Shown here: positions 36,278 to 45,609 of the stretch, piece after piece
How the letters are laid out: the number at the start of each line of letters is the position of its first letter
Position numbering within the stretch: position 1 is the first letter of the stretch
DNA from: Camelimonas abortus
GTDB taxonomy: Bacteria; Pseudomonadota; Alphaproteobacteria; Rhizobiales; Beijerinckiaceae
NCBI RefSeq assembly: GCF_042647165.1
Contig: NZ_JBHRUV010000004.1
Length of the DNA stretch: 64,000 nt
Direction: 5' to 3' (one strand)
The notes under the pieces: model-generated
Seen by the model: only the letters and a program-made list of their open reading frames with translations
Database searches by the model: none
What the model was told of the DNA's origin: nothing
Position numbers and translations under genes: made by a program

Positions 36278-38911
36278 ATGACCGTGACGCCGCCCGCCAG
36301 CACGCCGCCCGTCCCCGGACGGCGGCTCCACATCCGCCCTGACCGCGCGCCCGGCGACCCCGGCGCCGACGCGCCATGGCTGCGCGAGCCCCTGCCGGAG
36401 CCGTTCGCCGGCTGGTTCCGCCGGCGCGGCTGGTCGGCGCGACCGCACCAGCTGGCGATGCTGCAGCTGGGGCGGGAGGGGCGCCACGCCCTGCTCGTCG
36501 CCCCTACCGGCGCCGGCAAGACGCTCGCCGGCTTCCTGCCGTCGCTCGCGGAGCTCGCCGGCGCGCAGCGGCCGGCCCGGGCCGGCCTGCACACCCTGTA
36601 CGTCTCCCCGCTCAAGGCGCTGGCCGTGGACGTGGCCCGCAACCTGGAGACGCCTGTGGCCGAAATGGCGCTGGACGTGCGGGTGGAGACGCGCACCGGC
36701 GACACGCCCCCGCACAGGCGCGCCCGGCAGATGCGCGCCCCGCCGGACGTGCTGATGACCACGCCCGAACAGCTCGCCCTGATGCTGGCGCACCCTGACG
36801 CGGAGAAGCTGTTCGCCGGCCTGCGGCGGGTGGTGCTGGACGAGCTGCACGCGCTGGCGCCCTCGCGCCGCGGCGACCTGCTGGCGCTGGATCTGGCGCG
36901 ACTGCGGCGGCTGGCGCCGGGCGCCGCCGTCACCGGCCTCTCCGCCACGGTGCGCCAGCCCGAGGCGCTGGCGCGCTACGTCGCCGGAACCGGGCCGGAC
37001 GCCCCGCCGGTGGACATCGTCACGGTCGTGGGCGGCGCGCGGCCGGAGATCGCCATTCTCGCCTGCGACCACGGCCTGCCCATGGCCGGCCACACCGCCG
37101 CATGGGCGATGCCGGCGGTGTATGAAGCGATCCGCGCGCACCGCATGACGCTGGTGTTCGTCAACACCCGGCTGCAGGCGGAGTTCGTGTTCCAGGAGCT
37201 GTGGCGGCTGAACGACGACGCGCTGCCCGTCGCCCTGCATCACGGCTCGCTGGACGCGACGCGGCGCCGGCGCGTGGAGGCGGCCATGGCCGCAGGGAAA
37301 CTGAAGGCGGTGGTGTGCACCGCCACCCTGGATCTCGGCGTCGACTGGGGCGACGTGGACCTCGTCATCAATATCGGCGCGCCCAAGGGCGCGAGCCGGC
37401 TGATGCAGCGCATCGGCCGCGCCAACCACCGGCTCGACGAGCCTTCCCGCGCCTGGCTCGTGCCGGCCAGCCGCTTCGAGGCGCTGGAATGCGAGGCGGC
37501 GGTGGAGCTGGTGGAGGAGGCGGCGCAGGACACGCCAGACCCGCGCGAGGGCGCGCTCGACGTGCTGGCCCAGCATGTGCTGGGCATGGCGGTGGCGGGC
37601 CCGTTCAGCGCCGGCGACCTCTATGAAGAGGTGCGCTCCGCCGCCCCTTACGCCGGCCTCTCCCGCGCCGATTTCGACGACGTGCTCGCCTTCGTGGCCA
37701 CCGGCGGCTACGCCCTGCGCAGCTACGCGCAGTTCGCCCGCATCCGCCAGGACCGCCACGGCCTGTGGCGCGTCGCCACCCCGGCCGACGCCCGGCGTTA
37801 CCGCCTCAATGCGGGCGTCATCGTGGAGGCCGCGAAAGTGCGGGTGCGGCTGGCGAAACGGCCCCGCGCCCGGCGTCCTGACGGCCGGCCGGGCCTCGCC
37901 CCGCAGGGGCGCCGCAACGCCGGCCGTCTCCTCGGCGAAGTGGAGGAAGATTTCATCAGCCAGCTCGCTCCCGGCGACACGTTCATCTTCGCCGGCGAGG
38001 TCCTGCGCTTCGAGGGGCTGTCCGCCGACGAGGCGCTCGTGACCCGCGCCGCCGGACAGGATCCGAAAATCCCCGCCTGGGCCGGCGGGCGTTTTCCGCT
38101 CTCCACCTTTCTCGCCGCGCGGGTGCGCAGCCTGGCCGCGGATCCGGCGCAATGGCCGGCGCTGCCGCCCGAAACGCGCGCGCTGCTGCAGTGGCAGCGG
38201 GCGTTCTCCGCCCTGCCGCCGCCGGACGGGCTGCTGGCGGAGACCTTTCCGCGCGCCGGGCGGTTCTATCTGGCGCTGTGGCCGTTCGAGGGGCGGCTGG
38301 CGCACCAGACCCTGGGCGTGCTGCTCGTCCGCCGGCTGGAGCGGGCGCGGCTGCGGCCACTGGGCCATGTGGCCAGTGATTACGGCGTGGCCGTGTGGGC
38401 GGCGGAGGACATCGCGGCGGCGCTTTCCGGCGCCGGCGGGCGCGGCCCGCGCCTGTCGCTGGACGCGTTGCTCAGCGAGGACATGCTCGGCGACGATCTG
38501 GAGGAATGGCTGGAGGAGACCACGCTCATGCGCCAGGCTTTCCGCCAGTGCGCCGTGGTCTCCGGCCTGGTGGAGCGGCGCCATCCCGGCGCGCCGCAAA
38601 AAACCGGCCGGCAGGTGATGTTCTCCACCGACCTCGTGTTCGACGTGCTGCGCCGCCACCAGCCTGATCACGTGCTGCTGCGCGCCGCCCGCCAGGAGGC
38701 GGCCGCAAACCTGCTGGACGTGAAGCGCCTCGCCGGCATGCTGGCGCGCATCCGCGGCCGCGTGGTCTGGCGGGCGCTGGAGCGGGTGTCGCCCCTGTCG
38801 GTGTCGCTGGTGCTGGAGATCGGCCGCGTGGCGGCGCCGGGCGATCCCGACGCCCTGCTGGCCGAAGCCGAAGCGGCGCTGCTGGCCGAAGCGCTGGGGC
38901 AGGACGGCTGA
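36278..38911 (+). CDS. Lhr-family DEXH helicase (ligase-associated DNA damage response type)
   Basis: This 877-residue superfamily 2 helicase has APTGAGKTLAGFLPSL as Walker A, VVLDELHALAPSRRGDLL as Walker B (DELH), GLSATV as motif III, and the helicase C-terminal motifs TATLDLGVDWGDVDLV and QRIGRANHR. The region after about 430 is the winged-helix and beta-barrel part typical of Lhr. With pdeM next, it matches the small Lhr group that accompanies an ATP-dependent ligase and an exonuclease in many proteobacteria. Those two partners are not in the window. The ATG has no strong ribosome-binding site. Confidence 0.9.
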   Translation: MTVTPPASTPPVPGRRLHIRPDRAPGDPGADAPWLREPLPEPFAGWFRRRGWSARPHQLAMLQLGREGRHALLVAPTGAGKTLAGFLPSLAELAGAQRPARAGLHTLYVSPLKALAVDVARNLETPVAEMALDVRVETRTGDTPPHRRARQMRAPPDVLMTTPEQLALMLAHPDAEKLFAGLRRVVLDELHALAPSRRGDLLALDLARLRRLAPGAAVTGLSATVRQPEALARYVAGTGPDAPPVDIVTVVGGARPEIAILACDHGLPMAGHTAAWAMPAVYEAIRAHRMTLVFVNTRLQAEFVFQELWRLNDDALPVALHHGSLDATRRRRVEAAMAAGKLKAVVCTATLDLGVDWGDVDLVINIGAPKGASRLMQRIGRANHRLDEPSRAWLVPASRFEALECEAAVELVEEAAQDTPDPREGALDVLAQHVLGMAVAGPFSAGDLYEEVRSAAPYAGLSRADFDDVLAFVATGGYALRSYAQFARIRQDRHGLWRVATPADARRYRLNAGVIVEAAKVRVRLAKRPRARRPDGRPGLAPQGRRNAGRLLGEVEEDFISQLAPGDTFIFAGEVLRFEGLSADEALVTRAAGQDPKIPAWAGGRFPLSTFLAARVRSLAADPAQWPALPPETRALLQWQRAFSALPPPDGLLAETFPRAGRFYLALWPFEGRLAHQTLGVLLVRRLERARLRPLGHVASDYGVAVWAAEDIAAALSGAGGRGPRLSLDALLSEDMLGDDLEEWLEETTLMRQAFRQCAVVSGLVERRHPGAPQKTGRQVMFSTDLVFDVLRRHQPDHVLLRAARQEAAANLLDVKRLAGMLARIRGRVVWRALERVSPLSVSLVLEIGRVAAPGDPDALLAEAEAALLAEALGQDG

Positions 38912-39015
38912 ATGGTCCGTTGCGCCGTCCCCGCCGATTCACTTTCGCCGCAAATGGCGTGTACCGGCAGGGCGCTGGTCCGGCGCGTCCGGACGCTGGC
39001 CGGGGGGCGAAGGCG

Positions 39016-39744
39016 GTGACGGCGAAAGCGCTGCAGGCTAAGGACGTGACGGACGGCGGCGGGATGGGGGCGCGAATTGCGCTGGCCGGCGTCGCCTTTC
39101 TCGCCGACCCTTCCGGCGCGCTGTTTGATCCCGCCGCCGGGCTGATGCTGGTGGCGGACCTGCACCTTGAGAAGGGCTCCGCCTTCGCCGCCCGCGCCGC
39201 GCTGCTGCCGCCTTACGACACCCGCGCCACGCTGCTGCGCCTCGCCGGGGCGGCGGAGCGGCTGCGGCCGCGCGCCATCGCCGCCCTGGGCGACAGCTTC
39301 CATGACCGCCGGGGCCCGGCGCGCCTCGCCGGCGACGACCGGCGACTGCTGGCGGAACTGCAGCGCGGCCGCGACTGGCTGTGGATCACCGGCAACCATG
39401 ACCCGCAGCTGCCGGAATGGCTGGGCGGCGAAGTCCACGCCGAGGCGCGTCATGGCCCCCTGACGTTGCGGCATGTTCCCGGGACGGCGGCGGATGACGG
39501 CGCCTGGATCGCCGGGCACCTGCATCCGGCGGCGCGGCTGCGGCTGCGCGGACGCACGCTGCGCCGGCGCTGTTTCGTGTCCGATGGCCGCCGCTGCGTG
39601 CTGCCGGCCTTCGGCGCCTACGCCGGCGGGCTCAACGTGCGTGATCCGGCGTTCCGGCCGCTGTTTCCGCAGGGCATGGAGGTGCGGCTCGCCGGCGAGA
39701 GGCGGGTGTTCGCGGTGCCTGTCGCCATGCTGGCCCCCGACTGA
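39016..39744 (+). CDS. pdeM: Ligase-associated DNA damage response endonuclease PdeM
   Basis: This approximately 242-residue calcineurin-like metallophosphoesterase shows VADLHLEKGS, ALGDSFHD, ITGNHDPQL and IAGHLHP in order, the metal-binding set of the PdeM family. The start is uncertain: GTG 39016 (8 bases after GGGGGG), GTG 39046 and ATG 39064 are all in frame, and conserved sequence begins only after ATG 39064. It follows the Lhr-type helicase by about 100 bases, its usual neighbour. The two are thought to act in DNA repair with a ligase and exonuclease encoded elsewhere. Confidence 0.88.
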   Translation: MTAKALQAKDVTDGGGMGARIALAGVAFLADPSGALFDPAAGLMLVADLHLEKGSAFAARAALLPPYDTRATLLRLAGAAERLRPRAIAALGDSFHDRRGPARLAGDDRRLLAELQRGRDWLWITGNHDPQLPEWLGGEVHAEARHGPLTLRHVPGTAADDGAWIAGHLHPAARLRLRGRTLRRRCFVSDGRRCVLPAFGAYAGGLNVRDPAFRPLFPQGMEVRLAGERRVFAVPVAMLAPD

Positions 39745-39819
39745 GCCCCGGCCCCGTTCCAAAGCGCCGCCGCTTCGCTAAGATGCCGGCCAACCAGAAC
39801 GCACGCCGGAGCGAACGCC

Positions 39820-40836
39820 TTGTCCATCCCCGCCGTTTCCCGCGAAATCCGCCTCGCCTCCCGCCCCGTGGGCATGCCCGCCCCGGAGAACTTCCAGCTG
39901 GCCGAAACGCCGGTGCGCGCCCCGCAGGAGGGCGAGGTGCTGGCGCGCAACCTGTGGATGTCGGTCGACCCGTACATGCGCGGGCTGATGATCGACCAGA
40001 AAAGCTACGCCCAGCCGTTCCAGGTGGGCGAGCCGCTCAACGGCCGCGCCGTGGGCGTGGTGGTGGAGTCCCGCCATCCGGACTTCCGCCCCGGCGACCA
40101 CGTGTTTCACATGCTCGGCTGGCGCGAATACGCCACGGCGCCGGCGCAGGCGTTCGAACTCATCGACGTCACGGCCGCGCCGGCGCAGGCCTATCTCGGC
40201 GTTTTGGGCGCGCCGGGGCTCACCGCCTGGGTCGGCCTGACGCGCATCGCCGGGCTGAAGGAGGGCGAGAACGTCTTCGTCTCCGCCGCCGCCGGCGCGG
40301 TGGGTTCGGTGGCCTGCCAGCTGGCGAAGGCGCGCGGCTGCCGCGTGGTGGGTTCGGCCGGCTCCGACGGGAAGTGCGCCTGGCTGCGCGACGTGGCGAA
40401 GGTGGACGTGGCCATCAACTACCGGACCTGCGGCGACCTCACCGCCGCGGTGGGCGCCGCCTTCCCGGACGGCATTGACGTTTGTTTCGAGAACGTGGGC
40501 GGGGCGCATCTTGAAGCGGCGCTCACCCACATGAACGTCTTCGGGCGCATCGCCCTGTGCGGGATGATCTCCGGCTACAACAGCGTGGAGCCGCCGCCGG
40601 GGCCGTCCAATCTGGCGCTGGCCATCACCCGCAGCCTGCGGCTGGAGGGGTTCGTGGTGCGCAACCACATGGACCTGCGCCCCCAGTTCCGCGCCGAGGT
40701 CAGCGCCCTGATCCGCGAAGGGCGCATGCACTTCCAGGAGACGGTGGAGCACGGCATCGAGCGGGCGCCGGCGGCGTTCCTGAAACTGTTCACCGGCGGG
40801 AACGCCGGCAAGATGCTGGTGCGCCTCGCCGGTTGA
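39820..40836 (+). CDS. NADP-dependent MDR oxidoreductase (zinc-free, leukotriene-B4-dehydrogenase-like)
   Basis: This 338-residue medium-chain reductase is of the alkenal/one oxidoreductase type (PTGR/CurA group), which reduces alpha,beta-unsaturated carbonyls. MSVDPYMRGLM is the family N-terminal signature, GLTAWVGL and VSAAAGAVGSVACQLAKARG form the NADP-binding fold, and CFENVGG is conserved. No zinc-ligand cysteines of alcohol dehydrogenases are present. The start is a TTG with GGAG 8 bases upstream; no ATG or GTG is better placed. It follows pdeM by 75 bases and may be a separate unit. Confidence 0.92.
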   Translation: MSIPAVSREIRLASRPVGMPAPENFQLAETPVRAPQEGEVLARNLWMSVDPYMRGLMIDQKSYAQPFQVGEPLNGRAVGVVVESRHPDFRPGDHVFHMLGWREYATAPAQAFELIDVTAAPAQAYLGVLGAPGLTAWVGLTRIAGLKEGENVFVSAAAGAVGSVACQLAKARGCRVVGSAGSDGKCAWLRDVAKVDVAINYRTCGDLTAAVGAAFPDGIDVCFENVGGAHLEAALTHMNVFGRIALCGMISGYNSVEPPPGPSNLALAITRSLRLEGFVVRNHMDLRPQFRAEVSALIREGRMHFQETVEHGIERAPAAFLKLFTGGNAGKMLVRLAG

Positions 40837-40885
40837 AAGCAGGCGGCCGCCGGCGGCGGGCCGACAAAGGCCTACGGCTGCGGCC

Positions 40886-40929
40886 GGATGCCCGGGGCAG
40901 GCCCGGGCATGACGCTGGCGGGAGCGGAG
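40886..40929. repeat. REP-like hairpin repeat, copy 2
   Basis: This is the second copy of the 44-base element at 103-146, with 40 of 44 positions identical and the same 9-bp arms ATGCCCGGG and CCCGGGCAT. It lies 50 bases after the stop of the MDR oxidoreductase gene, in intergenic DNA. Confidence 0.7.
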
Positions 40930-41290
40930 CCGGCGGCGCGGCTTTCCGCAGGCGGGCCGGAGCGGACGGAAAGCGCGGTGGGTAACGCGCGATGACGCAT
41001 GGCCTGGCGTGGGGCGGCCAGCGCGCGCTCCTGCCGTCGCCACGGCGTCGCGGCCTCCCGCGCCAGGGCGCGACAGGCCCCACGCGCAGATTACCGAAAT
41101 GTAATCTTGCCCCATCCTCCCGGAAATGCGCGCCTTCCCGGATTGTTTTGAATTGATAAAACTTTAAACAACATCAACGCAGTTGACGCCATCACCGCAA
41201 GTCTGCACAACACCCGCCAGGTTTAACCGGCCAGAACCAGAACAGGCGTCGCGCGCCCGCGGCGACGCCCCACAGCGCAGGCGTCGCACC
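40930..41290 (+). promoter_or_regulatory. AT-rich leader of the iron-uptake operon
   Basis: No gene is supported. The stretch from about 41095 to 41185 is markedly AT-richer than its surroundings and probably holds the promoter of the oxidase-transporter operon. At 41158-41171 it contains AAAACTTTAAACAA, which matches 13 of 14 bases of AAAACTTCAAACAA at 59477-59490 near the haem genes. An in-frame TTG at 41183 could extend the oxidase but lies next to this patch. Confidence 0.45.
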
Positions 41291-42508
41291 TTGTCCATTC
41301 CAGCCGACATCGTCAGCCTCGACGACTACGAGCGTCACGCCCGCAGCCGCCTGCCGGAGGCGACGCTGGCCTATGTCGGCGGCGGCGCGGCCGGCGAGAC
41401 GACGCTGCGGCGCAACCGCGACGCCTTCGCGGCCCGCCGGCTCTACGCCCGCGGCCTCGCCGACTTCCGCAACGCCAGCGCCCGGCTCCGCCTGTTCGGT
41501 CTCAGCCTGGAGGCGCCCATCGTCGTCGCCCCCATGGCGCTGCAGCGGCTGGCGCATCCGGAAGGCGAAATCGCCATGGCCACCGGCGCCCGCGCCGCCG
41601 GATGCGGGATGACGGTGAGCTGCGAGGCCAGCGTCGATTTCGCCCGCATCGCCGCCGCAGCGCCGGAAAGCCTGTGGCTGCAGCTGTATCTGCAGCCCCG
41701 GCGCGCCGACACCCTCACGCTGCTGCGCCGCGCCGAAGACTGCGGGTACCGCGCCGTCGTCCTCACCATTGACGCGCCGGTGAACGGCGTGCGCGACGCT
41801 GAACGGCGCGCCGGCTTCACGCCGCCGCCGGGCGTGAGCGCGGTGAACCTCGCCGGCTTCCGCCAGGCGACGGCGGCGCGCGTCGCCCCGGCCCGCAGCC
41901 CGGTGTTCCGTGGCCTGCTGGACGGCGCCCCCTGCTGGGACGACGTGGCCTGGCTGCGCGACCAGACCCGCCTGCCGCTGCTGCTCAAGGGCGTGACCCA
42001 TCCGGACGACGCGGAGCGGGCGCTGGCGCTGGGCGCGGACGGGCTCATCGTCTCCAATCACGGCGGGCGCACGCTCGACATGCAGCCGGCCGCCATTGAC
42101 CTGCTGCCGGCGATCGCCCGCCGGGTGGCGGGGCGGGTTCCGCTGCTGGCGGACGGCGGCGTGCGGCGCGGAACCGACGCGCTGTGCGCCCTCGCCCTCG
42201 GGGCCTCGGCCGTGATGGTGGGCCGGCCCCTGTTCTGGGCGCTGGCCGTGGGCGGCGCGGCGGGCGTGGCCCACGCGCTCGCCCTGCTCGCCACCGAGCT
42301 GGAGGCGGCGATGGCCCTCACCGGCCGGCCGACCCTGGCCGACATCGACGACAGCATCTTCGTTCCGGACGCGCCGGCGGACGCCTGCGGGCGCGCCGCA
42401 GCCGCGCCCGCAACGCGGACGCGACGACAGCCCGCCGCCGCAGCCCGCGCGCCGCGTCGCCTGAGCCGGCTGGCGCCCATTCCAACCCCGGAGAGCCTGG
42501 ACCCATGA
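41291..42508 (+). CDS. FMN-dependent alpha-hydroxy-acid oxidase/dehydrogenase
   Basis: This approximately 405-residue enzyme is of the (S)-2-hydroxy-acid oxidase family (lactate, glycolate, mandelate). APMALQRLAHPEGE is the FMN-binding region, LQLYLQ and TIDAPVNGVRD hold substrate and FMN residues, and LLLKGV supplies the flavin-contacting Lys. SNHGGRTLD carries the catalytic His and substrate Arg, and ADGGVRRG binds the flavin phosphate. The start is a TTG; the TTG at 41183 would add 36 residues. The last 40 residues are an unusual Ala/Arg/Pro-rich tail. Its stop overlaps the start of a siderophore-binding protein (ATGA), so it is the first gene of an iron-uptake operon. Confidence 0.88.
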   Translation: MSIPADIVSLDDYERHARSRLPEATLAYVGGGAAGETTLRRNRDAFAARRLYARGLADFRNASARLRLFGLSLEAPIVVAPMALQRLAHPEGEIAMATGARAAGCGMTVSCEASVDFARIAAAAPESLWLQLYLQPRRADTLTLLRRAEDCGYRAVVLTIDAPVNGVRDAERRAGFTPPPGVSAVNLAGFRQATAARVAPARSPVFRGLLDGAPCWDDVAWLRDQTRLPLLLKGVTHPDDAERALALGADGLIVSNHGGRTLDMQPAAIDLLPAIARRVAGRVPLLADGGVRRGTDALCALALGASAVMVGRPLFWALAVGGAAGVAHALALLATELEAAMALTGRPTLADIDDSIFVPDAPADACGRAAAAPATRTRRQPAAAARAPRRLSRLAPIPTPESLDP

Positions 42509-43425
42509 TGATCTCTCGCAAAACCTTCTGCGGCATGCTGCTGGGCCTCGCCGCCTTCGCCGCCACGCCGCTGGCCGCGGCGCCGCTCACCGTGAAGCAC
42601 GCCTCCGGCGAAACCACGATCAACGGCACGCCGAAGAAGGTGGTGGTGTTCGATCTCGCCGCCCTCGACACGCTTGACGCGCTCGGCGTCGACGTGGCCG
42701 CCGTGCCCACCGGCGGCAAGCCGAAGTATCTGGCCAGGTACAATGACGACCGTTACCCCAAGGTCGGCACGCTGTTCGAGCCGGACCTGGAGGCGGTGAA
42801 CGCCCTGCAGCCGGACCTGATCATCATCGGCGGCCGCTCGCAGCCGAAATATGCGGAGCTGGCGAAGCTCGCCCCGACCATTGACCTCACCCCCGACAAC
42901 AGCGCGCCGCTGGAGAGCGTCCGCAACGGCGTCCTCCAGCTCGGCCAGATCTTCGGCAAGGAGGACAGGGCGAAGGAGCTCGTGGCGGAGATCGACGCCG
43001 GCGTCGCCGCCCTGAAGGAAAAGGCGCAGAAGGTCGGCAAGGGCCTGCTGATCCTCACCGTGGCCAACCGCATGAGCGCCTACGGCCCCGGCTCGCGCTT
43101 CGGCATGCTGCACGACGTGTTCGGCGTGCCCGCCGCTGTGCCGGACCTGAAGATCGGCCGTCACGGCCAGCCCGTCACCTTCGAGTTTATCCAGCAGGCC
43201 AATCCGGACTGGCTGTTCGTGATTGACCGCGACGCCGCGCTCGGCAAGCCGGACAACGCGCGGAAGATGCTGGACAACGAGCTGGTGGGCCAGACCACCG
43301 CGTGGAAGAAGAACCAGGTGGTCTATCTGGATCCGGCCAACTGGTACCTGATCGGCGCCGGCGCCCAGGCGATGAAGCAGAACATCGACCAGCTCAGCAA
43401 GGCCTTCGACGCGGCGGGCAAGTAA
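42505..43425 (+). CDS. Periplasmic siderophore-binding protein (FatB/CeuE/YclQ-like)
   Basis: This 306-residue ABC substrate-binding protein binds ferric siderophores. A signal peptide (KTFCGMLLGLAAFAATPLAAA) is followed by the family opening VKHASGETTINGTPKKVVVFD. KVGTLFEPDLEAVNALQPDLIIIGGRS is the diagnostic N-lobe segment. The C-lobe shows NPDWLFVIDRDAALG and VYLDPANWYLIGAG, typical of the CeuE/FatB/YclQ group, which binds catecholate or mixed siderophores. The ATG overlaps the oxidase stop. Two permeases and an ATPase follow after a 250-base gap. Confidence 0.93.
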   Translation: MMISRKTFCGMLLGLAAFAATPLAAAPLTVKHASGETTINGTPKKVVVFDLAALDTLDALGVDVAAVPTGGKPKYLARYNDDRYPKVGTLFEPDLEAVNALQPDLIIIGGRSQPKYAELAKLAPTIDLTPDNSAPLESVRNGVLQLGQIFGKEDRAKELVAEIDAGVAALKEKAQKVGKGLLILTVANRMSAYGPGSRFGMLHDVFGVPAAVPDLKIGRHGQPVTFEFIQQANPDWLFVIDRDAALGKPDNARKMLDNELVGQTTAWKKNQVVYLDPANWYLIGAGAQAMKQNIDQLSKAFDAAGK

Positions 43426-43437
43426 GCCGCCGCGCCG

Positions 43438-43492
43438 GCCGTCCGCGCCCGCGCGATCTCCCTTCACCCCGGCAAGGCGTGGCGCGGACGGC
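43438..43492 (+). terminator. 12-bp inverted repeat after the binding-protein gene
   Basis: Perfect arms GCCGTCCGCGCC and GGCGCGGACGGC flank a 31-base loop. They are followed by GTTTTCC. It begins 12 bases after the binding-protein stop and precedes the permease genes. It could be an intercistronic terminator or mRNA-stabilising structure that keeps binding-protein levels above permease levels (inference). Confidence 0.6.
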
Positions 43493-43676
43493 GTTTTCCT
43501 GATACAGCCTGCGCGGATTTCGCAGGAACATCCCCGCCGCCTGCGGGCGGCGCAGCCGGGCGGGCCCGCGGCGCGGGCGGTGCCCCATGTCCGTTTCGAC
43601 CTGGCCGCATGTGTTGCGGAAGCGCGCCCGCCGCCCTTCCGCGCCATGCCTGCCCCGGAGCCACACGCACCGACCC

Positions 43677-44633
43677 ATGCGCACGACCGCGGCGGCGCTG
43701 GCCGTCTTTCTCCTGCTGTCGCTCGCCAGCCTGTTCACCGGGGCCGGCCCGGTGTCGCCCGGCGCGGTGCTCGCCGGCGACCCGGCCGCGCTGCAGCTGT
43801 TGCTGGCCAGCCGCGGGCCGCGCACCATCGCCATCATCCTCGCCGGCGGCTCCATCGCCATCGCCGGGCTGATCATGCAGATGCTGGCGCGCAACCGCTT
43901 CGCCGAGCCCTCCACCTCCGGCGCCGTGGACGCCGCCAGCCTGGGCATGCTGTGCGCCACGCTGCTGCTGCCGGAATGGCCGGTGATGGGCAAGATGCTG
44001 GTGGCGGCGGGCTTCGCCATGGCCGGCTCGGCGCTGTTCCTGGGCGTGCTCAGCCGCATTCCGCTGTCCTCGCCGCTGGTGGCGCCGCTGGTGGGCATCA
44101 TGCTCGGCAACGTCATCGGCGCGGCCGCCACCTTCATCGCCTACCGGGAAGACATGATGCAGACCTTCCTGGTGTGGACCAACGGCGATTTCTCCGCCGT
44201 GCTGCGCGGCCGCTACGAGCTGCTGTGGGTGGCCTTCGCCATGGCGGCGGCGGCGTGGTTCACCGCCGACAGGCTCACCGTGGCCGGGCTTGGCCATGAC
44301 TTCAGCGTCAACCTGGGACTCAGCTACCGCGCCACCCTGGCGCTGGGCCTCGCCATCGTCTCGCTGGTCACCGCCATGGTGGTGACCACGGTGGGCATGA
44401 TCCCCTTCCTCGGGCTGGTGGCGCCCAATCTCGCCAGCCTGATGCTGGGCGACAACATGCGGCGGGCCATACCGCTCACCGCCGCCCTCGGCGCCGGTCT
44501 CGCCCTGGCCTGCGACCTGCTCGGCCGCATCATCAACCATCCGTTCGAGATCCCGATCGGCACGATGATGGGGGTGATCGGCAGCGTCGTCTTCCTGTTC
44601 CTGCTGTTGCGGAGGCGCGCCCGTGTCGGCTGA
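43677..44633 (+). CDS. Siderophore ABC transporter permease 1 (FatD/CeuB-like)
   Basis: This approximately 318-residue FecCD-family inner-membrane permease has about 9 helices. RGPRTIAIILAGGSIAIAGLIMQMLARNRFAEPSTSG is the family signature, interrupted here by no gap, and TTVGMIPFLGLVAPNL is the ATPase-coupling loop. The start is uncertain: the ATG at 43677 has a distant GGAG, and an in-frame ATG at 43587 would add 30 residues. The gene overlaps permease 2 by 11 bases. Confidence 0.92.
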   Translation: MRTTAAALAVFLLLSLASLFTGAGPVSPGAVLAGDPAALQLLLASRGPRTIAIILAGGSIAIAGLIMQMLARNRFAEPSTSGAVDAASLGMLCATLLLPEWPVMGKMLVAAGFAMAGSALFLGVLSRIPLSSPLVAPLVGIMLGNVIGAAATFIAYREDMMQTFLVWTNGDFSAVLRGRYELLWVAFAMAAAAWFTADRLTVAGLGHDFSVNLGLSYRATLALGLAIVSLVTAMVVTTVGMIPFLGLVAPNLASLMLGDNMRRAIPLTAALGAGLALACDLLGRIINHPFEIPIGTMMGVIGSVVFLFLLLRRRARVG

Positions 44634-45609
44634 CGGATCCGCTTGGACGTGGCCGGCGCGGACCGGCGAGAAGCGCGTCGTGCTGCTGCTGCTGGGGCTG
44701 GCGCTGGCCGCCTGCGCGGCGTTCATGACCGTCGGCGTCACCGGCGGCTGGGCCTTCGTGCTGCAGCTGCGGGCGGTGAAGCTGGCGGGGCTGGCGCTGG
44801 TGGCCTGCGCCATCGCGCTCTCCACGGTGGTGTTCCAGACGGTGACGGCCAACCGCATCCTCACGCCGTCGATCATGGGCTTCGACGCCCTGTACATGCT
44901 GATCCAGACGGCCACGGTGTTCGCCATCGGCGCCAGCGACTACAGCCAGCTGGACAGGCGGCTGATGTTCGTGGGACAGGCGGCGGTGATGACCGCCTTC
45001 GCGGCGCTGCTCTACCGCTGGCTGTTCACCGGCGCCGTGCGCAGCCTGCACCTGCTGCTGCTGGCGGGCGTGGTGCTGGGCATGCTGTTCCGCTCCATCA
45101 GCTCGGTGCTGCAGCGCATGATCGACCCCAATGACTTCGTGGTGCTGCAGGACCGGTTCTTCGCCAGCTTCAACACGGTGGACAGCGCCCTGCTGGGCGT
45201 GGCCGCCGCCGTCATCGGCGCCTGCGCCGTCGCCATCTGGCGCATGCGGGCGGAGCTGGACGTGCTGGGGCTGGGCCGCGACACGGCCATCGCCCTCGGC
45301 GCGCCCTACCGGCGCGTGACCATGAACTGCCTGCTGCTGGCGGCCGTGCTGACCAGCGCCTCCACGGCGCTGGTGGGCCCGGTGGCGCTGTTCGGCCTGC
45401 TGGTGGCCAACATGGCCTATGCGCTGGTCCCCTCGCACCGCCACCGCTGGACGCTGCCGGCGGCGGCGCTCATCGCCGTCATCTGCCTGGTGGGGGGCCA
45501 GACCATCCTGGAGCGCGTCTTCGCCTTCAACACCGCCCTGGCCATCATCGTGGAGTTTCTGGGCGGCGTCCTGTTTCTTTACATGCTGGCGCGGGGAGCC
45601 GTCCGGTGA
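44623..45609 (+). CDS. Siderophore ABC transporter permease 2 (FatC/CeuC-like)
   Basis: This 328-residue second FecCD-type permease forms a heterodimer with permease 1. VFQTVTANRILTPSIMGFDALY is the conserved periplasmic-binding-protein contact region, and GPVALFGLLVANMAY is the coupling loop. The start is a GTG with a good GGAGG upstream, inside the end of permease 1. Its stop overlaps the ATPase gene start. The two-permease form matches the Fat/Ceu/Ycl group rather than single-homodimer BtuC types. Confidence 0.93.
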   Translation: MSADGSAWTWPARTGEKRVVLLLLGLALAACAAFMTVGVTGGWAFVLQLRAVKLAGLALVACAIALSTVVFQTVTANRILTPSIMGFDALYMLIQTATVFAIGASDYSQLDRRLMFVGQAAVMTAFAALLYRWLFTGAVRSLHLLLLAGVVLGMLFRSISSVLQRMIDPNDFVVLQDRFFASFNTVDSALLGVAAAVIGACAVAIWRMRAELDVLGLGRDTAIALGAPYRRVTMNCLLLAAVLTSASTALVGPVALFGLLVANMAYALVPSHRHRWTLPAAALIAVICLVGGQTILERVFAFNTALAIIVEFLGGVLFLYMLARGAVR

